Of a DNA stretch of 64,000 nucleotides, positions 11,620 through 21,859 are shown one piece after another. The notes under the pieces are model-generated. The model was not told the DNA's origin. It saw nothing but the letters and a program-made list of their open reading frames with translations, and did not search any database. Within the stretch, counting starts at the first letter, position 1. Each line of letters opens with the position of its first letter. Origin of the DNA: Phocoena phocoena (lineage: Eukaryota; Chordata; Mammalia; Artiodactyla; Phocoenidae). Location of the stretch: the NCBI RefSeq assembly GCF_963924675.1, contig NC_089234.1, forward strand, positions 62,035,588-62,099,587, written 5' to 3'. Both the position numbers and the translations under genes were made by a program.

Positions 11620-12270
11620 TCATTTTTACAGCTTTAGTAAAGTATAACTGACACACAACAGCTGCAAATAAAGTGTACATTTTGGTACGCTTTGACACAT
11701 GTATACAACTGCCACTACAATCAAGATAATGAACATATTTGGGCTTCCCTGGTGACGCAGTGGTTGAGAGTCCGCCTGCCAATGCAGGGGACACGGCTTC
11801 GTGCCCCGGTCCGGGAGGATCCCACGTGCTGCGGAGCGGCTGGGCCATGGCCGCTGGGCCTGCGCATCCGGAGCCTGTGCTCCACAACGGGCGAGGCCAC
11901 AACAGTGAGAGGCCCGCGTACCACAAAAAAAAAAAAAAAAAAAAAAGATAATGAATATATTTATCACCCCCCAAATTCTCCTGCTAAATCCTCCCTCTCC
12001 CCTCTCCTCCCAGACAACCACTGATCCGCATTCTGCAACTGATCTGCTTGTCCGCAAACATTAGTTTGCATTTTCTAGAATTTTATATGATTGGAATCAT
12101 AGAGTATATACTGTCTTTTGTCCGCTTGTTTAACTCAGCATCATTATTTAAGATTAATCCTTGTTATATTTATCAATAGTGCATTCCTTTTTATTGTCAG
12201 GTAGTACTCCAATGTACAGATATATGCCATTATTTGTTTATACAATCATCCACTGTTTTGAATTTTGCAT
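11620..12270 (-). repeat. L1 LINE 3' portion, split by a SINE
   Basis: Reverse L1: tttagtaaagtataactgac before the SINE and tttctagaattttatatgat after it. Confidence 0.85.
11741..11946 (+). mobile_element. CHR-type SINE, short form
   Basis: Inserted in the L1 above with a 17-bp duplication, agataatgaacatattt / agataatgaatatattt (one mismatch). Confidence 0.95.
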
Positions 12271-12367
12271 AATGAAATTTTAATTTTAATGTTTTTTAAA
12301 AATAGCAAATGTTTACTAAAACAAAAAATTTTAATTAAAAATGTATTATTAAAAATTCACAAAACTA

Positions 12368-12680
12368 GGGACTTCCCTGGTGGCGCAGTGGTTAAGAATC
12401 CGCCTGCCAATGCAGGGGACACGGGTTCGAGCCCTTGTCCGGAAAGATCCCACATGTCACGGAGCAACTAAGCCCATGCGCTACTGAGCCTGCACTCTAG
12501 AGCCCATGAGCCACAACTACTGAAGCCTATGTGCCTAGAACCCATGCTCCGCAACAAAAGAAGCCACCGCAGTGAGAAGATTGCGCACTGCAACGAAGAG
12601 TAGCCCCTGCTGGCCGCAACTAGAGAAAGACAGCACACAGCAATGAAATCCCAACGCAGCCAAAAATTAATTAATTAATT
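12368..12680 (+). mobile_element. CHR-type SINE, long form
   Basis: Flanked by aaaattcacaaaacta and aaaattcacaaagcta (one mismatch). The tail is attaattaattaa. Confidence 0.94.
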
Positions 12681-12689
12681 AAAATTCAC

Positions 12690-13023
12690 AAAGCTAAATA
12701 GGTGTAAAAGGAATTTAAAAAATTAAACTTTCAAAGGATGGTTTTTGTAAGTTTCTATCATTTATATTTTTGAGGCTATCAGAGCTTAAAAGAGCACTAA
12801 AAATAGTACACTATGACTTTTGGGACTCCCTTTACTTTTAATAAGTGCCCCAGGGGATTATTGTGGTCAAGCAGTTTGGGGAGACATTGAGCTAATAGTG
12901 CACATAAACCTCTTAGCATAGTCAGTGCCTGGTCCACTGTAAGTGCTCCCCAAGCACTCCTTACCCCCACAGGAAGCACTCCCCTAAGGGTTTGTTCTTA
13001 GCAGTGATTCTTTTCCTTGCCCT

Positions 13024-13057
<34 letters not shown>

Positions 13058-13640
13058 CACACATGCGCGCACGCATGTACACAGGCACAGAGCTTTCTCC
13101 CAGTCCCAGGCTCAGCTGGGTCATCAAACTCCCCCTCAACTCCAGGACCAGTGACTCTCTGTGGAAGGGAAGTGGGGGTGGGGGGTGGGAAGGCGAAGGC
13201 AGGGGTGGCAGGCTGCGCTGCGGGAATCTCTGAGAAGCCTCTGGGTGGGAAGAGAGGGACCCTCCTGGTGGTCTCTCTGTTTGTTTCCCAGGGCAGGCTG
13301 AGCCTTCACCTCCTGACCCTGTGGGAAGCACAAGTCGAGCCTCGGCTCCACCCAGGAGGGGCTGGGACGAGAGTCTGGCCAAGGGAGCTGGAGGGAGCAA
13401 GAGATTTAGAGTCAGACAGGCCTGGCCCTTACCAGTTCTACCATCTTGGGCCAGTCATTCTCTGGGAGGGAGAGACCAGCCCTGCTCAGGTCCCTCAGCT
13501 CCTGCAAGGATCAGGGGAGAGGATGGAGGCGAGAGGGTGGCATGAGCGATGCACGCAGAAGGTGCAATAATATGAATCTTGTTCACGAGGAGACACAAGC
13601 GCCAGGAAGGCATTTCCTTGCTGGTGTCGAGACATCTGCA
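12690..13640. other. Intergenic with a (CA)n tract
   Basis: Uninterrupted CA dinucleotides occupy 13025-13054. A weak MIR head (agagtcagacaggcctggcc) lies near 13409. No exon was found. Confidence 0.6.
13025..13054. repeat. (CA)n microsatellite
   Basis: Fifteen CA units, continued by the mixed gcgcgcacgcatg stretch. Confidence 0.95.
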
Positions 13641-13834
13641 AGCCAAAGCAGGTGTACTGAGCGCTTACTGAGCACCTACTATGTACCCCACATGTGTGCA
13701 GGAGAGTGAAGAACTTGAAACGAGAGGAAGCTGGTGACCTGTGGGGCTCATAGCCTTTTGGTGGCCACTGGAGGAGAAGGGACTCCCCTATCCCTGCCTT
13801 CTTACTTCTGTGTCCCCCAGTCCAGGGACTGGGT

Positions 13835-14075
13835 TAAATGTATTCCTTCAACATATACGTACTGAGTCCTAGAATCGAGAACTGTGCTAAGCAATGGGGC
13901 TTCAGTGGTGAACTGAACAGACAGGAGTCTGGCTGACAGCCCAGAGCTGGGGAAGGGGAACAGACAAAAAATAAACAAACAGTACCAAAGTAAACAACTT
14001 AATTTCCAACCAGGGAAGTGCTGTGGAGGAAATGAACAGGCTGATGTGATGGAGGGCAGGAGGTCCATTTAGGCA
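13835..14075 (-). repeat. L2 LINE 3' end
   Basis: Reverse L2 tip: tccttcaacatatacgtact, then ggggcttcagtggtgaactg. Confidence 0.75.
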
Positions 14076-14159
14076 GGGGAAAGGCCCCTTGCATAAGGAA
14101 GGTAATAAACGACCATGTGGGGACATGGCAATATCCAGTCTGGCTTCCAGAGTGAGAAT

Positions 14160-14345
14160 GATTGAGTATCCATCGCAGCCTTACTGTTTGCAAGCATTCC
14201 ATCCTGGGCAAAGGGCTTAACTCCGCAGAGCCTCAGTTTTCACACCTGTAAAATGGAAGTAAATATCCAGTCTGCTTCATGGGAGTGATAGGAAGGGTAA
14301 ATTAGATAATTCAAGCACATTATGGTAAGTACTTATTAATAACTG
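14160..14345 (+). repeat. MIR SINE
   Basis: Contains gcctcagttttcacacctgt and aaaatggaagtaaat. Confidence 0.8.
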
Positions 14346-14351
14346 ACTTTT

Positions 14352-14646
14352 TAAATTTTATTTTTATTTATTTATTTTTGACTGCGTTGGGTCTGCACGC
14401 AGGCTTTCTTTAGTTGAGGCGAGTGGGGGCTACTCTTCGTTGTGGTGCACGGGCTTCTCACTGCGGTGGCTTCTCTGCATGGCCTCTAGGCGCACGGGCT
14501 TCAGTAGTTCTGGCACGCAGGCTCAGTAGTTGTGGCTCACGGGCTTAGTTGCTCCACGGCATGTGGGATCTTCCCAGACCAGGGCTGGAACCCGTGTCCC
14601 CTGAATTGGCAGGCGGATTCTTAAGCACTGCGTCACCAGGGAAGCC
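14352..14646 (-). mobile_element. CHR-type SINE, long form
   Basis: Reverse element beginning with an (ATTT)n tail complement and ending ccagggaagccc. It adjoins a second, older SINE at 14661. Confidence 0.93.
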
Positions 14647-14660
14647 CAGTAAGTGACTTG

Positions 14661-14846
14661 AACTATTTCTTTATTTAGGCTGTGCTGGGTCTTAGTTGCA
14701 GCACATGGGATCTTCTTTTTAGTTGTGGCATGAGGACTCTTAGCTGTGGCATGCATACGGGATCTAGTTCTCTGACCAGGGATCGATCCCAGGTCCCCTG
14801 CATCAGGAGTGCAGAGTCTTACCCACTGGACCACCAGGGAAGTCCC
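14661..14846 (-). mobile_element. CHR-related SINE, older copy
   Basis: Reverse element with gaccagggatcgatcccagg and ccaccagggaagtccc. The body is diverged and shorter than in the neighbouring copy. Confidence 0.85.
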
Positions 14847-14849
14847 ATG

Positions 14850-15480
14850 GTAAGTTCTTATTAAATAATAGATTATTTCTATTTCATCCAGCCTGGGCCA
14901 GGTACCCACAATCCATGGGTTAGTTGGAGAAGGACAACGGGGTGGGCTAATCCGGAGCCTGCACTTCCAAACTGATTCCGGAGTGTCTTACTCTCATCCA
15001 ATATACAGCAAGTGTCTCAAACTCATTTGTCTTTAGGGCCAGGCACATGGGTGCCGTAAGTTAAGGAGTGGTGGGGACTGTGCCGCTCCTTAGAGAACAG
15101 ACCCTGCCTAAAGGAAGCAGATCCTATTCAGCTTAAGGGAATGCTTGCTTTGTTAAAATGAGGGCCTAGCCCTTTCCATTTCTTAAATGATGAAAACAAA
15201 CTATTTTCTGCAAAATCTTATGAACTTTCAGTATTGGTGATTTAAATAAAAACCTTTCAAAACACTGTTGGGAGCAGACAGAGCATTGTGGATCAGTCAA
15301 GGTGGTCTGCAGGCAGATTTGCAAGCTCTACCTACCAAGGCCAGGCCCTTTGCCGAACACTGCAGAATACAGAGCCAGCCAGCAGCAGGCTCCTGGTGGA
15401 AAACTCCTAGGGGCTCCAGGCACCAGAGCCTGAAGGGGAAAGGAGACCACATGGAAGAGGAGACCCTTGAGCTGGATTCT
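14850..15480. other. Intergenic, no gene
   Basis: Unique-looking sequence. Nothing coding was recognised. Confidence 0.5.
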
Positions 15481-15489
15481 GTGGGATAA

Positions 15490-16235
15490 ATAGGTGTATT
15501 TTGTGTGAATGAAGAGGAGGTAAAAATCATTCTGGGCAGAGCCAGAACAGCTCTGAACTTCGCAGAAGGATGAGTGTTTCCATGGGGCCAGAGTGCATTT
15601 GGGGTACAAGGGGATTGTAGTGGAAGGCTGAGGTCTCTTATCTCCAGATCACAGAGAGAGCCACGTGTGCCCAGTAGAGGCACCTAGATGGGCCCTCCAA
15701 GACCAGCAGTGAGGGGTACAGGAAGGGAACCAAGTACTGGAGGTGGAAGCCAGAAGCCTGGGCTTAGTCCCGCCTCTGCCATTTGCGGGACTGCATCAAG
15801 CTGAGGATCAGAGCAAGCAATGGTCAGCTAGGGAGCAGGGGCTTGGGCTTCAGAGACAGGAGTCGTCCGCACTTCCAGGGAGCTCACAGTCTGATGGCAG
15901 TTACTCATGAGGGCTGGGACAACTGCACCTCGGCACTCTGCTTAGAAGAGGACTCTGCCAAATTGCTAGGGAGCTAGTGACAGGTTTGTAGAGGAAGCAG
16001 CAGTGTTTAAGCTGTGTCTTGACAGGTGAGAAGGAGTTTACCAGGGAGATTAAGTGGAAACAGCAGGAGGCTGCATGGAGAAGCAGCATGTGAAAGGCTG
16101 AGGTGTGCTGGGAACCTGTTCAGGAATATGGACCTCATTCAATCACCTGACAAATCCTTACTGAGTTCCTGTGTGCCAGGAGTTGTGCCAGGCATGGGAG
16201 GAGCGTGATAAATCAGACGCCCTCCACCTTCAAAA
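15490..16235 (-). repeat. L2 LINE fragments
   Basis: Reverse L2 wording recurs: agggagctcacagtctgatg (about 15878), gtgtcttgacaggtgagaag (about 16014) and gtgtgccaggagttgtgcca (about 16171). These are probably pieces of one or two decayed copies. Confidence 0.6.
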
Positions 16236-16239
16236 TAAT

Positions 16240-16425
16240 GATGCTATTTAATTCCTCTGTTCCTCAGTTTCCCCATCTCTAAAATGTCTTTCATACCTTA
16301 CCAAGCTTCAGGGAGGGGTGAACAGGATTACATAGGCTTCTATAGGCTAACATATATGTGAAGACAGCCAGTGTCACACTGGCATATAGGAAATGCTCAT
16401 TAAATATGTGTGGAACTGAAATGCC
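16240..16425 (+). repeat. MIR SINE
   Basis: Contains ctcagtttccccatctctaa and a terminal gaaatgctcattaaatatgt. Confidence 0.82.
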
Positions 16426-16514
16426 TTCCTGCCCTGACTTCCTGAGCATCTAGCACTTGCCGGTAACCTGCCTTAGACTCCTAGATAAGCAGGTTTGTTC
16501 GATGCATGAATAAA

Positions 16515-16705
16515 CAAGCGCCACTTTACACACGTTTACTGCTTACCGCATTCTTGTCAAGTAGATACTATTCTTTATCTCCATTTTACAGCTGAGGGAG
16601 CAAATGCTTCAAGATGGTAAGTGATATAATATGCCCAGGTATCGACAGAGAAGGATCCAGAGTCTGCCTTCCGGCAGCCTGACCTCAGAGCCCCAGCACT
16701 TAACC
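16515..16705 (-). repeat. MIR SINE
   Basis: Contains ctccattttacagctgaggg. Confidence 0.78.
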
Positions 16706-17234
16706 CTGCATATCGTTGCTCACGTGGAGGACGGGTCCAGATCGGTCCAATGGAAAGCATTCGAGAACTTCGAGGGACTTTGCTCCCCACTCTCCAGCCA
16801 GCTGGGTTGGCCCTGAAAGGTTATCTCCCAGGTCAGGTAATCCGACGGTCAGTCTGTCTGGGGCAGGGGAATCGAGAAGGTGTCATTCCCCTCCTGGGAA
16901 GAGGCACTTCTGGTCCTTCTTGCAGGAAACAGATCCTGTATGAACAAGGACCTTTTAAAAATGAGAAGAATGACTGTTAGCCTCCGTCCTGAAGAGTGCC
17001 CCAGCTGGAGAAAGTTCAGTGATGAATGGGCTTTGACAGAGTCCCTCTTGCTGGTCAGAGAGCAGGTCCCCACAGGGCTTTGGGCCAATACACATCAGAA
17101 ATGAGTTGTGTCTGCTGCTCCCGGACCCTGGGAAAAGCAAGACTTTGAGAGTTGTTTTTTTTTTTTTTAAGTCTTAGGACAAGGCCCATGTCGATCCTCT
17201 CATCTATGGGGAAGCCACAAGGCTATAGGCATGG
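16706..17234. other. Intergenic, no gene
   Basis: Several overlapping short frames in both directions, none with family resemblance. A T run lies at 17154-17168. Confidence 0.5.
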
Positions 17235-17430
17235 GTTTGGGTAACAAGCAGTATCCTTCACATACTGGCTGTTTTCACTTGTAAATGTGTGGCCTTGAGC
17301 AAGTTACCAGGTTCCCTCTGAGCCTCTGTTTTCTCATCCCCGAAGTGGGGATGATAATAAAATCAATGCAGTGATTACCAGAATGCTTACTGCATTAGGT
17401 GCTCAATAAGCGTTAGCTACTGTTATTTTG
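17235..17430 (+). repeat. MIR SINE
   Basis: Contains gtgtggccttgagcaagtta and taggtgctcaataagcgtta. Confidence 0.88.
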
Positions 17431-17439
17431 TCATTTTAA

Positions 17440-17535
17440 TTGAAATATTTACTGAGCTCCTACTATATGCCACATAGTACGAGGGACACAGAATGAATAA
17501 AGCTTAATTTCAAGAAGCTTCTGGTGCAGCACGGG
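17440..17535 (-). repeat. L2 LINE 3' tip
   Basis: Contains atttactgagctcctactat. Confidence 0.75.
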
Positions 17536-17829
17536 AAGGAGATCATCTGTTTTGTTCCTTCCCCAATCCTGGTGGATAAGACTACTACGTTCTGAATGCC
17601 CCTGTTTAAACAGGGACCCCCTGGATTCTAGGACATGTAGGTTTGGGGGAAGGCTGACCCCTATACCTCTGTCTGACCACAATCTCTCATTGTTTTTTAC
17701 TTATATATTCATAACCTGGGTGAAGGCACCTTCTGCCTCTGGGGAGGGGTCTGATGCAGACGGCTGGGACTGACAAGCCCCAGGCTGCAAGCCCCCAGGC
17801 TAGGGAAGTTGAATGACAACCACGGAGCA

Positions 17830-18005
17830 CCCATAATAATCTGTATGCTTAAGGCTTTACAAAAACAGCAGGTTTTAAGCGCTTGCAAAGCATTTTAGCA
17901 TTTGTTTTATTTAATCTTCATGGAAGGAAGTATCTCCATTCATGGTTTACAGATGAGGAAACTGAACGCAGAGAGGTGGGTTCCAAACTGCAACTAGACC
18001 CTAGC
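17830..18005 (-). repeat. MIR SINE
   Basis: Contains tttacagatgaggaaactga. Confidence 0.85.
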
Positions 18006-18009
18006 TCAC

Positions 18010-18165
18010 CCAGGTTCTCAAAGTTGTCTGATAAGAATCACAAGGGTACTGGTTAAATATGCAGATTACCAAGGGCTCTCTCCAAATTCGAATGCTAAAG
18101 GCCTGGATTGGGACTCAGGAATCAGTAGTTTAACATACACTCCAGGTGATACTTATCTTAAGGCA
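18010..18165. mobile_element. MER5A-type hAT DNA transposon fossil
   Basis: Matches the MER5A layout: tctcaaagttgtctgataag at one end, gactcaggaatcagtagttt and ccaggtgatact at the other. Confidence 0.7.
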
Positions 18166-18179
18166 AGTCCAGACACAGT

Positions 18180-18300
18180 ACCATTCATTGATTAATTTAC
18201 TCAGCTAAGATACTTTGGGTCCCAACCATGAAATGTACTGGAGGGAGAGCACGATGAACAAGACAGTCCCCAGCTTTAGAAGGAATTAACAGTCGTCTGG
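18180..18300 (-). repeat. L2 LINE 3' fragment (weak)
   Basis: Diverged reverse L2: attcattgattaatttactc, then gcacgatgaacaagacagtc. Confidence 0.5.
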
Positions 18301-19653
18301 CTGAGCATATTGTCCCGGTCCCATGGTCAGCACAGGTCTACAACCCACATCTCTCCTACAAGGCCCCTTCCTGCTGGCTGGGCCGGCTTCCACCTGGACA
18401 CGGGTTTGGAGGTCCTAGCTGAGCCTGCTGGGCCTCCTTCCACTAACACCTTGCTCAGGGCTGAGCGTGTGGTTCTTTGGAGCTGGAGGCATCCTGTGAA
18501 AGAAGCCTAGGTGTGCGGGGCACGTAGTGTTTCGGTGAATGCTGGCCAGCTGCTAATGTGCATGTCAGGGCTAGGAAAGGACCGGGGGGCAAGGGCGGGG
18601 GCATAAAGAGCCCTCCAGTGTTGCAGAAAATAGTTGGGGCCTGAACAAGGGGCAGAGATTTACATTTCTTTAAAGGTAATTTCAGCTTCAACCTGACTTT
18701 GCACCTGAAGAGAGCCCTGACAAGGACCACTCTTGTGTAGGTGAGGAAAGCAGGGCCCAGGGAGAAGAAAGTGAGAGGTCCTGAGCTGAAACCCAGGTCT
18801 CCAGGGTAACTGCCAGGGGAGGCAGGGACTGCAGGACATGGATGACACAGGCGACACCTTTTTCCTGAAACCCTTGGGGTGATGTGAACCTGTGAAGGAA
18901 GACCCTGATACCACCACAGGCGCTCCACTCACCCCGTTAGCTATGCCCTCGGCTCCAGCTTCTGAGCACTTTCTTTTCCAGTGGAGAAGTCTGTCCTTCA
19001 TCCTGGTCACTCCTGTCCTCTGTTTTCTCCAGGAGAGAGCTTCAATATTTGAAGCAGGTCCCCATGGACCTTTGTCTGGCACTCATCTTTTTTGTTCCAG
19101 CAATTCCCAGTACCCAGCATTTTTTCAGAGGCTAGCTCTCCAGACAGGCCCTGCCGTATAAGGCAGGGGTTGCTCCCAGAGGCCATCTGTACAGTGTCCT
19201 GGAAGGCTGCACGGTGCCAGGCTGGGCTGGAGCCTCCCAGGCCAGTGTGGGGCTGCACCCTGCCCGAGAGCCTCCAGGAGACACAGCTTTCATTCTCTAT
19301 CCGCTCCTGGTTGAGCCAGACATCTATTTGGAACCTGGAGGAAGAGGAAAGGGCAGGGACCCCAGGTGGGGGAGAGTAAGGAAGCCATCCTTCTGACCTG
19401 GGAGTTTGCCTGCGACAAGCCAGCTGTGTCTTGGAAAAAAAGCCTGGAGTAGCAGAGTGCCAGGGTGTCCAGACTGGGCAAACTAGACGGTCCCTGGACC
19501 TAACAGCTCCTCCAGTTTTTCAGGTCTCCTCCCTACCAGGCTCAGGTCTCACTTGCCCCCAGCAGGTGGTCCCTCTGGGGGCCACCCCCGGTGACGGGGG
19601 CTGGGCTGGGGGGTGTTATCCGACCTGAAAGCTTCCCCTAGGGAGGAAGGGCA
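18301..19653. other. NODAL upstream proximal region
   Basis: Mostly unique sequence with no gene. At 18590-18607 a GC run is followed by gcataaagag, a promoter-like pairing without further support. No repeat was identified, in contrast to the region further upstream, which is what one expects of retained regulatory DNA. Confidence 0.5.
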
Positions 19654-19687
19654 GGGGCGGGGCGCCCGCGAAGGCCCAAGATATAAG
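19654..19687 (+). promoter_or_regulatory. NODAL: NODAL core promoter: GC box and TATA-like box
   Basis: GGGGCGGGGC at 19654-19663 is an Sp1-type GC box and atataag at 19681-19687 is TATA-like. A start site about 25-30 bp downstream would give a 5' UTR of only about 10-15 nt before the ATG at 19723. Position and order are textbook for a TATA promoter; transcription start itself is not visible in DNA. Confidence 0.6.
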
Positions 19688-19722
19688 GGACGGAGGCTGG
19701 CCTTGGGCCCCGCCACCCCACC

Positions 19723-19918
19723 ATGCACGCCCACAGCCTGCCGTTGTTCCTCCTGCAAATCTGGTGGGCTCTCCTCCAGGCGGGCGCCACGATGGTAGCC
19801 CCGGTGCCCCTTCGAACGTGGGGGCAGCCCTCGTCGCCATCCCCTCTTGCTTATATGCTGAGCCTGTACCGCGAGCCGCTGCTCCGGGCGGACATCATAC
19901 GTAGCCTGCAGGCGCAAG
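19723..19918 (+). CDS. NODAL: NODAL coding exon 1
   Basis: This exon encodes residues 1-65 plus the first base of codon 66, starting [15 protein letters not shown] and ending RSLQAQ. The ATG sits in the context ccaccATGc, close to Kozak, and about 36 bp after a TATA-like box. The signal peptide is one residue longer than the human form as I remember it. The donor is aag|gtaggc. It is followed at once by a run of five GCCCC units. Confidence 0.96.
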
Positions 19919-21828
19919 GTAGGCTGCCCCGCCCCGCCCCGCCCCGCCCCGCTCGGCTGGACCCCCGGCGCGCCTTGGGCGCTCCCGCGCGGGACTCCAG
20001 GAGAGGGCTGGAGGGGCAGGGGCTGCGGCACCATGCCTCAGACGTGCCACTGAAACCGTATCCGCATGCTTGAAGGGCACGTTCAGGGGCTGGGGCTGAC
20101 GGTGTCTCGGCGTCTGCCTTGGCTCGGGAGACAGGGTTGGTGGCACCCGGGGTGTGTCCCGGACTGAGACCTCTGCGTTCCGGTCCGGTTTAGGGTGGGT
20201 AAAGCGCGGGACTATAGGGTGGAAGACTGATTGTGCCACTGCTTATCTGTGCCGTCTTAAACTACCGTAATCTCCGGGCGCCTTGGTTTGCACATCTGTA
20301 GCCTAGGGATAATAGTGCGTCCCTTATTGGACTGGCGAGGGCTACGGACAACGCACACAGAACGCTTAGCACAAAACCAGGCATAGTAACGTATGGTCGT
20401 TATTATTGCTACAATTATTTTGTCTTGTCAAAAAAAATTTTTTTTTTTCTTTTCGCGAGTGAGGGTGAATGTGTTCCGGGGTCTGGCGTTGGGAGTGTCT
20501 CAGGCTGAGACTGAGGTTCGAAATAGGGTGTCAAGCATGTAACATCAGGGATTAGGTTTCAGAAATTATGGATTAGAGATGAAATGCCCCGAAGTCGAGA
20601 ACTCCGGCAGGCTTGGGTCATCCAGCCCAGGCGAGGTAGGTGTCAGTGTCCCGGACAACACCGGGCTCGTCGTCCTCGGGGCCTAGATTTGGAGCGGGCG
20701 TGGTCACTCCCACGGTGACCTTGAGAGTATCAGCCGCGAGGATGGGGCAGCGTGTGTTCCGGGCACTGGGCGCAGGTAGATGTTGAGAAGAGGGAGCCCT
20801 TCCCACGGGGCTCCTCTACTCCGGGCAATCCACATCCCAGCGCCCGGGGTGGCCCCTGCCTGCCTGCACCTCTCTCTGCCTGCCGGGGGCCAGACGGCCC
20901 TCCCCGGAGTTCGGGCGAAATCCACATCCGGTAATCTGATTTGACGGCCACCCGCCGGCCCCTTGTGATCTGGGAGTGGGGGCTCCAAGCTCCCTGGCCA
21001 GCCGCGTCTGGGGTCAGACGGCCAGTGACCGTCTCCGGAAGGGTCATCTGGGGACTAGTCAGACTAGGGACACACGGGGGGCGGAGCAATTTGAAAATTA
21101 CTGGAGTGCTCTGCCCTGCCAGAAAGTTGGGGGTGGGGGGTAGGTGGATGAGCAAAGAGTGGGAGGCGCACTTTTCCAATTCACTCCCTCCTTCCAGAGA
21201 GTTCCGGAAGGTTTGTGGTGATTTGACAATCTGGGAAACTGGGTCTGGTCCCTCAAACCCTGCTTCCCAATTCCCCATGTGTCCCTGGCACATCAGCTGA
21301 CTTTTCTAGTCTCCTCCCCGTTTGTAAAAATTAAGTGCCCGGCTTTCTTTCTACCTCATTTGTGTGAGTGTGGTACCTTTCCATCTCGGGTTTATTTGTA
21401 AGCCTGCACAGGATAAGGGGAAATGGGTGTTGGAATCTAACCAAATCAGGTGTGCATCCGCGTCTTGTGTCTTTCACTGTTTAACCATCTTCACCTTGGA
21501 CCTTAGTTTCTTCATCTGCAAAATGGTGATAAAGGTGGGGAGGATTTAAGGAGACAAGGCTTATAAAACACTTGGCATGAGGGAAGCAGTTAATGGTAAT
21601 CACCCTCATAATTTATAATAATGTAGGGTGGGAACTCGGTGTCATACTCACCCTCTTTTTCTACAGAGTCCCTGACTCTAACTCAACACCCTGTTTGAGG
21701 GGAAAGGAACCCAAGATCATGAGCCCTTCCTTCTTTAGAATTGGAAGTGGGTCGAGATTTCGCTGGGGCCCATGTGGCCAAGCCTGCATTCAGTCTGTGG
21801 ATGGGTTTCAGGGTGTCCATGAACCCCT

Positions 21829-21859
<31 letters not shown>

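Noticed and set aside
7590..13327. RBPJ-type TGTGGGAA motifs at 7590-7597 and 13320-13327, considered as the node-specific NODAL enhancer
   Set aside because: They are 5.7 kb apart and single; the known enhancer needs close-set sites, so chance is the simpler reading.
12992..13570. 192-codon + strand frame starting in a His-Thr run
   Set aside because: Driven by the (CA)n tract at 13025-13054; the remainder is low-complexity and unrecognisable.
19000..19650. Additional upstream coding exon of NODAL
   Set aside because: The TATA/GC box and Kozak ATG at 19723 with a complete signal peptide explain the 5' end.
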